Below, one piece after another: positions 6,094 to 11,999 of a stretch of 12,095 nt of DNA (position 1 is the stretch's first letter; each line of letters starts with the position of its first letter). The notes beneath the pieces were generated by a model, which saw only the letters and a program-made list of their open reading frames with translations, did not search any database and was not told where the DNA came from. A program made the translations under genes and the position numbers. The stretch comes from an uncultured Pirellulales bacterium. GTDB lineage: Bacteria > Planctomycetota > Planctomycetia > Pirellulales > Lacipirellulaceae. The stretch covers positions 18,501 through 30,595 of the forward strand of contig CAMYJY010000007.1 of the NCBI GenBank assembly GCA_947258835.1. Direction: 5' to 3'.

Positions 6094-8226
6094 ATGGAGC
6101 GGCAGTCACTTCAGGCCTTATTTGCCCAGGCATTGGGTTGCCAGGTCGAGGGAGACTTAGAAAAAGCGGCCCGTTTGTACCAGGAGTTGCTGCAGCAATA
6201 TCCTGACTGTGTGGATGCTTATACGAATCTGGCGGTTATTTTTTCTGGGAATGGGCAACAGGCCCAGGCCTTGGAACTGCTGGAAAAGGCGGTGGCAATC
6301 CAACCGGACCACGTCGATGCCCTGAGCAACTTGGCGGTGTTGCTGAGAAACTCGGCCCAGTTAGCCCCTGCGGTTGAGCGTTTGCAGCAGGCCTTGGCCC
6401 TCGATCCGCACCATGCCGACGCGAATTATAACCTCGGCGTGACGCTGATCGAGATGAGTCGGGAAGCGGAGGCGGTGGAGTATTTGAAGGCGGCGGTGCG
6501 CGCGAATCCTGACCACCACCTGGCGCAGGCCAACCTCGCGCGTGCTTTGAATCATACAGGCCAAGTCCAGGAGGCGCTGGTTCATGGCCAGCGGACGTTG
6601 CAAATTAAAGATCAGCAGGCCTGTCAGGCCTACCAACAGTTGGGTTTGCCGAACTTAAAACGGTCTCTCCAGGTAAAGCCTTTCGATCCGCAAGCGAAGC
6701 GGCGGAATATCATCTCCTTCAGCCTGTTTGGCACGAGCCCGTTGTACACGGAGGGGGCGATCATCAACGCCCGGCTGGCCCCGTACTTCTATCCCGAGTG
6801 GACGCTACGGTTTTACTGTGACCGGCAGGTGCCGCAGGGGGTCATCCAGGAGCTGGAGACGCTGGGGGCGGAAATTGTTTTCTTTGAAAACAGAGGTCCG
6901 GGTTGGGGGCTCTTTCGACGTTTTCTGGTCGCCAATGAAGACGTGGATCGATTTCTTTGTCGGGACTGTGATAGCCGCTTGAATGTGCAAGAGCGGGTTG
7001 CCGTGGATCGGTGGTTGCAATCGAAAAAGCCCTTCCACATTATGCGAGACGCCCCGTTCCATACGGAGCTGATGTTGGCTGGTCTGTGGGGCGGGGTCGG
7101 CGGTGTGTTGCCCTCACTGGCACCGTTGGTGGAAAAAGTGTATGCGGAGCACGAGCACAAGTGGATGGACCAGGATTTTTTACGGAATTTTGTGTGGCCC
7201 ATGATCAAAGGGCACAGCCTGATTCACGACAGCCATTACCGTTTGCATGGGGCTGAAAAATTCCCCAAAGTGGGGAGACGCCCGAGTTATTTGCATGTCG
7301 GGGCCGTGGAGTCGGTCACGGCAGCGGAGTCTCACTGGCTCCATGATCCGCTCGGGTCCGAGAGCACTGGGCGGGCAACCCTCTTAGACCAGGACTACCT
7401 GACCATCAAACGCTGTCGGTATGGCCCCCTGGCCTTTAATAAGAACGACACCTTCATTGGTCGCTCGCTGGCGACCTATGGAGAGTGGAGCTACGGCGAG
7501 TTGGAGCTGCTGGGCCAATTGCTGCGTCCGGGGGATGTGGTTGTGGATGCCGGCGCGAATATCGGCACCCATACGGTCTATTTTTCTCAGGCCGTTGGTT
7601 CGCAGGGGCGGGTGATTGCCTGCGAACCGCAGCGCCACACCTTCCACCTGCTGTGCACCAATGTGACTTTAAGTGGGCAACAAAATACCGAATGTCTCCC
7701 CTTAGCCTTGGGCGCGAACAGGGACCAGCTGTTTATTCCCACCTTGGATCCCACCCAGGAGATGAATTTTGGCTCTTTGGGACTGGAGGGGCATGAGAGC
7801 GGCACCGGGCAGCGGGTGCAGGTCTGGCCCTTGGACGACCTGGCCGAGGAGTTAGGGCTCGACCGCTGTCGGTTGATCAAGATCGATGTGGAGGGCATGG
7901 AGGTGCAGGTGCTGCGGGGGGCGGCAGCCTTTATCCAGCGGCATCGGCCGATGTTGTTTGTGGAAAACAACCAGGAGAAAAATTCGGCGTTATTGGTCCA
8001 AGCCCTCCAGGAGATGGGCTACCTGCTGTGGTGGCATATTACCCCGTACTACAACCCGCACAACTTTTTTAAGGAGCAGCAGAACATCTTCCCCAACACT
8101 TTTGAGGCGAACATGCTGGCCATTCACGAGTCGGTTGAAAGCGATATTCCTCTGCCGTCTGTGCAAGGCCCTCAAGACAATTGGAAACGAGCTTTTGAGC
8201 GGATCCAGAAAAACGGCACTTCCTGA
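6094..8226 (+). CDS. TPR / glycosyltransferase-like / FkbM methyltransferase fusion protein
   Basis: A 710-residue protein, no signal peptide, probably cytoplasmic. ATG 6094 has AAGGAG 7 nt upstream; an in-frame TTG at 6070 lies inside the hairpin and is rejected. Residues 6-176 are four to five TPR units (for example LEKAARLYQELLQQYPD, then AYTNLAVIF; NYNLGVTLIE). Residues 203-415 resemble a glycosyltransferase-type region (RNIISFSLFG, AIINARLAPYFYPEW, WGLFRRFLV, and CRDCDSRL at 289-296 with a DxD-like DCD). Residues 452-680 are an FkbM-type SAM methyltransferase: motif I VVVDAGANIGTHTVYFS (482-498), acidic E511 after the next strand, IKIDVEGMEVQVLRGA (595-610) and LFVENN (621-626). FkbM enzymes O-methylate sugars or polyketides, so glycan assembly plus methylation on one chain is likely but inferred. 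The stop codon lies inside a family C hairpin. Confidence 0.85.
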   Translation: MERQSLQALFAQALGCQVEGDLEKAARLYQELLQQYPDCVDAYTNLAVIFSGNGQQAQALELLEKAVAIQPDHVDALSNLAVLLRNSAQLAPAVERLQQALALDPHHADANYNLGVTLIEMSREAEAVEYLKAAVRANPDHHLAQANLARALNHTGQVQEALVHGQRTLQIKDQQACQAYQQLGLPNLKRSLQVKPFDPQAKRRNIISFSLFGTSPLYTEGAIINARLAPYFYPEWTLRFYCDRQVPQGVIQELETLGAEIVFFENRGPGWGLFRRFLVANEDVDRFLCRDCDSRLNVQERVAVDRWLQSKKPFHIMRDAPFHTELMLAGLWGGVGGVLPSLAPLVEKVYAEHEHKWMDQDFLRNFVWPMIKGHSLIHDSHYRLHGAEKFPKVGRRPSYLHVGAVESVTAAESHWLHDPLGSESTGRATLLDQDYLTIKRCRYGPLAFNKNDTFIGRSLATYGEWSYGELELLGQLLRPGDVVVDAGANIGTHTVYFSQAVGSQGRVIACEPQRHTFHLLCTNVTLSGQQNTECLPLALGANRDQLFIPTLDPTQEMNFGSLGLEGHESGTGQRVQVWPLDDLAEELGLDRCRLIKIDVEGMEVQVLRGAAAFIQRHRPMLFVENNQEKNSALLVQALQEMGYLLWWHITPYYNPHNFFKEQQNIFPNTFEANMLAIHESVESDIPLPSVQGPQDNWKRAFERIQKNGTS

Positions 8227-8257
8227 GATAGCGACCGGAGGCCGCCATCTCAGGAAG
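8219..8257 (+). repeat. family C hairpin repeat, copy 3 (contains the stop codon)
   Basis: Arms 8219-8236 and 8240-8257 pair at 16 of 18 positions around a GGA loop (CTTCCTGAGAT with ATCTCAGGAAG at the base). Its sequence aligns with copies 1 and 4 through CTGA, CCGGAGGCCG, TCAG and a following AAAT, but many stem bases are changed in pairs. The TGA stop of the FkbM-fusion gene (8224-8226) is in the left arm. It may serve as a terminator or 3'-end stabiliser for that mRNA; no T-run follows. Confidence 0.65.
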
Positions 8258-8291
8258 GAAATAGGGAGTGTTTTTGGTTGAGATCAATTTA

Positions 8292-8451
8292 CTCAAAGTG
8301 AAAAGCAGGTATCCCTAGTGCTGGCCGGTTTGGGCCGGAAAAGCCCACTCCATCCGCCTCTCAACCAGGTTTCTTGGTGAGCTGCCTGCGGAAACGGGGG
8401 CTGTTTTCTCGGGCTTTACCGGCTTCATGGAGTCCCTGTTTTCAGTTTGAG
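8292..8451 (+). mobile_element. family B short inverted-repeat element (MITE-like), copy 1, long form
   Basis: A 160-bp non-coding element with ends CTCAAAGTGAAAA and TTTTCAGTTTGAG, inverse complements at 12 of 13 positions. The flanks carry the direct repeat AATTTA (8286-8291 and 8452-8457). The first 99 bp or so are identical by eye to copy 2 at 10888-10996; this copy has about 52 extra bp before the right end (roughly 8387-8438). It lies between two family C hairpins, and the right-hand AATTTA belongs to the conserved flank of the hairpin at 8459-8493, suggesting insertion at the hairpin's edge. Confidence 0.75.
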
Positions 8452-8458
8452 AATTTAC

Positions 8459-8493
8459 TTCTGAAAGAACGGCCTCCGGCCGTTTTTTCAGAA
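8459..8493 (-). repeat. family C hairpin repeat, copy 4 (possible terminator)
   Basis: Arms 8459-8474 (TTCTGAAAGAACGGCC) and 8478-8493 (GGCCGTTTTTTCAGAA) pair at 15 of 16 positions. In inverse orientation it matches copy 1 at 2513-2547 over about 45 bp, including the AATTTAC flank. It lies 11 bp beyond the stop codon of the acetyltransferase gene (minus strand) and on the other side of family B from the FkbM-fusion gene, so it could end transcription of the convergent pair. Confidence 0.72.
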
Positions 8494-8504
8494 ACTGCAG
8501 TCTG

Positions 8505-9635
8505 CTACGCGCGGCGAATTTTTTTGATCTTGTCCCGCCACCGACCGGCCCATGAGCTGGCAGCGGCTCGCCACCGCATCCTTTGCGAGCGCCAGGCGAA
8601 TGGGTAGTGCGTGTGTTGCCAAACCGGCTGCAAGCGGGTGCGCAGTTGTCGCTTGCTGGCTTCAGCGGCGGGGCCCAGTTCGTAGATGCGATCGCCGCGT
8701 TGGTAGCTATCCGCGATTGCCAGTTCTTCGACCATATTTCCCGGGCCCAGCTGGGCGAACTCAGGATCGTAGCCGAGCCGCAAGGCATACACATGTCCCT
8801 GATGGTGGTAATTGTACGCAAAGGAAATGGGCCGTTCATCAAGATAGAGTAAATTCAAATCCAAACAGCCGAGGTTTACTGCCTGCTCATGCGCTGCGCG
8901 AAACAGGTCGTGCACGTCCGCGTGGTTCAGTGTGTTTCCCGTCCGAGAAGAGCCCTGCCAGCTTTTGGCGGCCAGCTGCGTGCAGGCGTCGTATAAATCC
9001 CAGCGCGGATCCGCAGCGCCGTGTTCTGCGCCACGGGGACGGTAACGCTCGTGGCGCACGGAACCGGCGGCATGCATTTTTTTCTGCCGACGGCGATAAT
9101 GGCTGCGCCAGTTTTTCGAGCGTTGTTTGCAGTAATCTTCCCAAGTTCCTTCCAGGTCGATGACGGATGTTTGATGGCGCAGCCGGGTTTGGACCGGCAG
9201 TCCGAGCTCGGCCAGCGTGGCCCGGGTATGCACCTCATCCAGCGCATCCGGCGCGGTCCAGCGGAGGTCCAGCAGGTCCCAATCTCGCGTGCTGGATAGC
9301 ACATGCTCCAGGCCAGCACGTAAGGTTTCGGCAGGCTGGATCCCCACGGGCTGATAATACGCTCCCCAATCATCGAGCGGATACGTGAGTACGCGGGCCG
9401 CACCAAACCAACGCGGCTCGTGCCGCACGACCAGCGGCAGAATGCCCCGTGGGTGTTCTCGATTTCCCACGACCAGCACGCGCAGCTGTTGTTTGATCTT
9501 GGTATGCCGCCAGGCAACCTCCAGCCATTCGCAAGACTGAAAAAACGATGCCTCAGGCATCTGACACCATAGCCCGCGCCACACCGGTCTGAGCGCTTCC
9601 AGCTCTTGAATGTCGTTGATTTCAGTAATTTCCAT
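8505..9635 (-). CDS. CelD/BcsL-type GNAT acetyltransferase
   Basis: A 376-residue protein with the Acetyltransf_6 (PF13480, CelD/BcsL-like) layout: an N-terminal half opening MEITEINDIQELEALRPVW with FFQSCEWLEVAW (31-42), then KNWRSHYRRRQKKM (174-187), then the acetyl-CoA-binding GNAT fold around 200-325 with LLYLDERPISFAYNY (262-276), YALRLGYDPEFAQLGPGNM (283-301) and RIYELGPAAEASKRQL (316-331). Members are usually tied to exopolysaccharide or cell-envelope work; the acceptor here is unknown. The start was set at ATG 9635, because the frame's earlier ATG (9683) lies in the inverted repeat at 9677-9757. No strong ribosome binding site precedes either. The C-terminus is very basic (RWRDKIKKIRRA). 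It converges with the FkbM-fusion gene and follows the carbonic anhydrase gene by 215 bp. Confidence 0.82.
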   Translation of the reverse strand: MEITEINDIQELEALRPVWRGLWCQMPEASFFQSCEWLEVAWRHTKIKQQLRVLVVGNREHPRGILPLVVRHEPRWFGAARVLTYPLDDWGAYYQPVGIQPAETLRAGLEHVLSSTRDWDLLDLRWTAPDALDEVHTRATLAELGLPVQTRLRHQTSVIDLEGTWEDYCKQRSKNWRSHYRRRQKKMHAAGSVRHERYRPRGAEHGAADPRWDLYDACTQLAAKSWQGSSRTGNTLNHADVHDLFRAAHEQAVNLGCLDLNLLYLDERPISFAYNYHHQGHVYALRLGYDPEFAQLGPGNMVEELAIADSYQRGDRIYELGPAAEASKRQLRTRLQPVWQHTHYPFAWRSQRMRWRAAASSWAGRWRDKIKKIRRA

Positions 9636-9676
9636 AATGCGTCTGGGTAGCGTCTGTAAAGTGGTGCGCGCTGCCG

Positions 9677-9757
9677 CCGTCATTCCCGCGCAGGCGGGAA
9701 TCTAGGGCCAGCACGATGCGCGAGTTGTCTAGATTCCCGCCTGCGCGGGAATGACGG
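9677..9757. repeat. perfect 29-bp inverted repeat of the dRS3-like ATTCCCGC/GCGGGAAT type
   Basis: Arms 9677-9705 and 9729-9757 are perfect inverse complements, 29 bp each, separated by 23 nt. Each arm holds its own smaller palindrome, ATTCCCGC-GCAG-GCGGGAAT, preceded by CGTC and followed by CTAG. Repeats with ATTCCC-N8-GGGAAT are known as dRS3 in Neisseria and similar units are scattered in many bacterial genomes. It sits between the carbonic anhydrase stop and the acetyltransferase start, both on the minus strand, so it would form a very stable stem in a shared transcript. Confidence 0.85.
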
Positions 9758-9850
9758 GAAGCATGACGAAACAACGGATTTGGAGTCAACGCGCGTGGGT
9801 GCGCGCAGCTGGTGATTGTTAGGAATCTTGCATGAGGCGGGTCGTGCGCA

Positions 9851-10495
9851 TCAGGTGGGAGCCGCTGTAGCGACCCGGTAAGCCTCTGCAATCTCTGCTG
9901 GTCCGGTGATGGTGGCGTTCAGGTCGTGAATCATGCCATCTTGAATGCGGTAAATCCAGCCATGGACGGCCAGCTGTTGTCCGCGTTCCCACGCGGCTTG
10001 CACAATCGTGGTGTGGCAGACATTGTTGACTTGTTCGACAACATTCAACTCGCACAGCCGATCCAGTCGGCGGGGGTCGTTGTCAAACATCTGGAGTATG
10101 CTTTCGTGCTTCTGACGCACGTCGCGGATATGCCGCAGCCAGTTATCGATGAGGCCCAAGTGATGGTTTTGACTGGCGGCTTGCACCCCGCCACAGCCGT
10201 AATGCCCACAGACAATAATATGCTTCACTTGGAGCACCGCGACCGCGTACTCTATAACACTTAGGCAGTTGAAGTCCGTGTGGGCCACGACATTGGCGAT
10301 GTTCCGATGGACAAACACTTCGCCTGGGGCGACACCGAGGACTTGATTGGCGGGGACACGACTGTCGGAGCAGCCGATCCACAGAAATTCCGGCTGTTGG
10401 TGCTGAGCAAGATTTTGGAAAAACTGCGGTTCTTGCTGGGTGACGCCTTGAGCCCACTGGCGGTTATTTTCGATGAGTTCCGGGATTTGTCGCAT
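9851..10495 (-). CDS. can: beta-class carbonic anhydrase
   Basis: A 214-residue enzyme for reversible hydration of CO2 to bicarbonate, in the cytoplasm. It aligns without gaps at the active site to E. coli Can (about 220 residues), keeping even the numbering: Zn ligands Cys42, His98 and Cys101, and the Asp44-Arg46 pair in GCSDSRVPA. Other family blocks are PEFLWIG (35-41), GEVFVHRNIANVV (58-70), IIVCGHYGCGGVQAA (93-107), GLIDNWLRHIRD (114-125) and CELNVVEQV (147-155). ATG 10495 gives the same N-terminus as Can (MRQIPELIENN). No clear ribosome binding site is seen, which is common in planctomycetes. It appears to be the first gene of its unit; the leader to the tRNA remnant is short. Confidence 0.95.
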   Translation of the reverse strand: MRQIPELIENNRQWAQGVTQQEPQFFQNLAQHQQPEFLWIGCSDSRVPANQVLGVAPGEVFVHRNIANVVAHTDFNCLSVIEYAVAVLQVKHIIVCGHYGCGGVQAASQNHHLGLIDNWLRHIRDVRQKHESILQMFDNDPRRLDRLCELNVVEQVNNVCHTTIVQAAWERGQQLAVHGWIYRIQDGMIHDLNATITGPAEIAEAYRVATAAPT

Positions 10496-10522
10496 GACAG
10501 GTTTTGCTTTTAGTTGGTAGAT

Positions 10523-10551
10523 CTTGGCACAGCCAAGTCTGACAAATCAGA
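10523..10551. other. two small hairpins between tRNA remnant and carbonic anhydrase gene
   Basis: CTTGGC-ACA-GCCAAG at 10523-10537 is followed directly by TCTGA-CAAA-TCAGA at 10538-10551. They lie just beyond the 3' end of the tRNA-Pro remnant and upstream of the carbonic anhydrase start, both read on the minus strand. They may be the old tRNA terminator, or leader structure for the downstream gene. Confidence 0.35.
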
Positions 10552-10556
10552 TCCAG

Positions 10557-10598
10557 TCGGGCTGAGAGGATTTGAACCTCCGACCTCTGCGTCCCGAA
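10557..10598 (-). tRNA. 3' half of a tRNA-Pro(CGG): likely attachment-site remnant
   Basis: On the minus strand the segment begins in an anticodon loop TTCGGGA (U33, anticodon CGG, G37), then the 3' stem arm CGCAG, a variable loop AGGTC, a T-arm GGAGG-TTCAAAT-CCTCT with proper pairing, the 3' acceptor strand CAGCCCG and discriminator A; CCA is not encoded. The matching 5' half (acceptor CGGGCTG, D-arm, and anticodon-stem partner CTGCG) is absent: upstream sequence fails to pair. A cut exactly at the anticodon loop is what tyrosine integrases leave when they use the 3' half of a tRNA as attachment core. The functional tRNA should be elsewhere. Confidence 0.72.
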
Positions 10599-10620
10599 CG
10601 AACGGGGGGCAGAGTACTAA

Positions 10621-10848
10621 GTGTTGGCAGCAAACAAGTTACGTCGACGGATACGAACGGTTGCATCAACTCGCCGGAAAACTCCTCCCCCCAAACCTTC
10701 CACGCCATCCAATCTAGCTGATTCGGAGTGGTTTGCAATCCATGCTGGCGACTCCGAATTGGCCGCCGTGGTCGGCGCGTGGGAATCGTTACCCGAGGCG
10801 GTGCGGGCGGGTATCGTGGCACTGGTGCGGGCAGCCAGCAGTACTTAG
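10621..10848 (+). pseudogene. possible C-terminal tail of a recombinase or other gene (relic)
   Basis: A stop codon (10618-10620) is followed by 75 open codons to a TAG at 10846-10848. The last part, SEWFAIHAGDSELAAVVGAW and SLPEAVRAGIVALVRAASST, resembles short C-terminal tails (D-x-ELAxVVxAWxxLPEAVRAGI) that I recall on planctomycete proteins, including tyrosine recombinases; this is memory, not a search. No start with a ribosome binding site and no catalytic domain are present. Its place 22 bp from the tRNA remnant fits the leftover end of an integrated element. Confidence 0.4.
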
Positions 10849-10887
10849 TGGATCGCGCAAGTCAAATCACAGAGGGTGAGGACTTTA

Positions 10888-10996
10888 CTCAAAGTGAAAA
10901 GCAGGTATCCCTAGTGCTGGCCGGTTTGGGCCGGAAAAGCCCACTCCATCCGCCTCTCAACCAGGTTTCTTGGTGAGCTGCCGTTTTCAGTTTGAG
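10888..10996 (+). mobile_element. family B short inverted-repeat element (MITE-like), copy 2, short form
   Basis: A 109-bp copy with the same ends as copy 1 (CTCAAAGTGAAAA, TTTTCAGTTTGAG), flanked by an exact 7-bp direct repeat GACTTTA (10881-10887 and 10997-11003). It is identical by eye to copy 1 over the first 99 bp, so it moved or was copied recently. It lacks the 52-bp internal part. It lies between the recombinase-tail relic and the 3' end of the NYN gene. Confidence 0.8.
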
Positions 10997-11062
10997 GACT
11001 TTAGGTTCTCCTGGACGGGGCACTGAGGGCCGGGGCTGCCGCCGTCCGAAGTACGACGCCAA

Positions 11063-11090
11063 ATTGATTGTGGATTGGAGGCGAATCAAT
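11063..11090. terminator. weak stem beyond the NYN gene
   Basis: ATTGATT (11063-11069) and AATCAAT (11084-11090) can pair around a 14-nt loop, 11 nt past the NYN stop codon on the minus strand. The stem is AT-rich and followed by only three T, so it would be a weak terminator at best. Confidence 0.25.
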
Positions 11091-11100
11091 GCTTGCGCGA

Positions 11101-11745
11101 CTACCACTCTGTCGGTTTTTCAATCCAACCGCCACTACCATCTGGGATGCGAGTTGGAAGCTGACATCGCTGAATCAGATTTTGTGGCAATGTGCGATCT
11201 TTGTGAGCAACCCCGCGCAATTCGACGGCGGCTGCGCGCTTGGGATCGGTCGCAGGTACGTATACAGAAATCCTCTTGTTAGGGAAAAGAGACTTGATGC
11301 GCGCTGCTGGTGGCACCAAATCCGAATCGCCACTCACGATGACGAATCGATTGCAACGGTCATTGAATGCGTCGTCGAGCATTTGCACGGCAATGTTAAC
11401 GTCGGTACGTTTCTCTTCCATCGCCTTGAAATGACGATTGCCTGCATAAGTGCAATTACTTTGCCGACACCGGATCTGTTTTTCTTTGAATTTACCCATA
11501 ACAATCGTGACCAATGGGAGCGTATTCATCGCACGCAAAAAACATTGCTGTCGCTTACCTGCTTTGCCTGTAACGCTTGCGCTAAAATAGTAAATCCGTT
11601 GCACGTCGTCGTTGGGCAGCAATCGCTGAAAGAGCGATTGCAGATCAAGCCATTTGTAGGCGGTATTTTGCAGCGCGCCATAGTAGAGATTGAAACCGTC
11701 GACATAGACGATACTGCGAATAGTGTGCGGTTCACCCATCGCCAT
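11101..11745 (-). CDS. NYN-domain protein, putative metal-dependent nuclease
   Basis: A 214-residue protein of the NYN (PIN-like, LabA/DUF88) group, predicted to be Mg-dependent RNases. The acidic centre is visible: D16 in IVYVDGFNLYYG (12-23), D115 in EKRTDVNIAVQMLDDA (111-126), and D140/D142 in FVIVSGDSDLVPP (134-146); the last core strand is KRISVYVP (157-164). Two Cys in CRQSNC (93-98), as in other members, may bind zinc. The C-terminal 40 residues are polar. ATG 11745 is the longest start; ATG 11739 has GGGA at better spacing (6 nt) and may be the true one. GC looks lower than in neighbours (by eye), and it lies by an integration scar, so it was probably acquired. It could serve as a defence or RNA-decay nuclease; no partner gene is seen. 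Confidence 0.82.
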   Translation of the reverse strand: MAMGEPHTIRSIVYVDGFNLYYGALQNTAYKWLDLQSLFQRLLPNDDVQRIYYFSASVTGKAGKRQQCFLRAMNTLPLVTIVMGKFKEKQIRCRQSNCTYAGNRHFKAMEEKRTDVNIAVQMLDDAFNDRCNRFVIVSGDSDLVPPAARIKSLFPNKRISVYVPATDPKRAAAVELRGVAHKDRTLPQNLIQRCQLPTRIPDGSGGWIEKPTEW

Positions 11746-11775
11746 TCCCGGAATAGAAAATCGGGTTTTTAGCGC

Positions 11776-11804
11776 AAAAAAGTGGCCGGTCGTATAGACC
11801 GGCC
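11776..11804 (-). terminator. intrinsic-terminator-like hairpin in the NYN leader
   Basis: Read on the minus strand, GGCCGGTC (11804-11797) pairs perfectly with GACCGGCC (11791-11784) around a 5-nt TATAC loop, and after AC comes a run of six T (11781-11776). This is a textbook intrinsic terminator. It lies downstream of the promoter at 11838-11866 and 30 nt upstream of the NYN start, so it would stop most transcripts before the gene, or belong to an attenuator. Confidence 0.65.
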
Positions 11805-11807
11805 TAA

Positions 11808-11823
11808 CCCGCCCGGAGGCGGG
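11808..11823 (-). other. second leader hairpin upstream of the NYN gene
   Basis: CCCGCC (11808-11813) pairs with GGCGGG (11818-11823) around a 4-nt loop, directly before the terminator-like hairpin in transcription order. The two stems are separated by only 3 nt. Confidence 0.5.
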
Positions 11824-11837
11824 GGAGTCGTACTACT

Positions 11838-11866
11838 AGTATACTCTTGTTATATCGACCGGGCAA
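11838..11866 (-). promoter_or_regulatory. sigma70-like promoter for the NYN gene or a leader RNA
   Basis: On the minus strand a -35 box TTGCCC (11866-11861) and a -10 box TATACT (11843-11838) are separated by exactly 17 nt. The -10 matches five of six consensus bases, the -35 four of six. Transcription would begin near 11831, giving an 86-nt leader to the NYN ATG or a 55-60 nt RNA if it ends at the hairpin. Confidence 0.55.
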
Positions 11867-11999
11867 TAGCTGGGCGATAGGTTTTTTGGGGCAGGTTACC
11901 AATCTTTCACCAGCCGCAAGAGGACCAACGCCAGCGAGCTAGTGGCACCGACGATCATGACACTAAACCGCGTGGCCGTTACTGTGCAAACGTATATAA
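11867..11999. other. short spacer without a supported gene
   Basis: Between the promoter and the family B copy at the right edge I see no supported gene. A 20-codon minus-strand frame (11896-11958) encodes a hydrophobic peptide, but it has no ribosome binding site. Confidence 0.4.

Noticed and set aside
9677..9757. Possible start of a CRISPR array because of repeated palindromes
   Set aside because: Only two units, in inverse rather than direct orientation, with one 23-nt spacer and no cas genes.
10557..10620. An intact tRNA with an enlarged anticodon loop (TCTGC...GCAGA with 18 nt between)
   Set aside because: No D-arm or 5' acceptor strand exists upstream on the minus strand; the TCTGC match is better seen as chance next to a 3' half-tRNA.
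11068..11772. Plus-strand frame of 234 codons opposite the NYN gene
   Set aside because: The minus strand carries the full NYN motif set, so this frame is its shadow.
11896..11958. Twenty-codon minus-strand frame MIVGATSSLALVLLRLVKDW
   Set aside because: Hydrophobic and tidy-looking, but has no ribosome binding site, an upstream stop close by, and no support beyond the translation itself; it could be a relic C-terminus.
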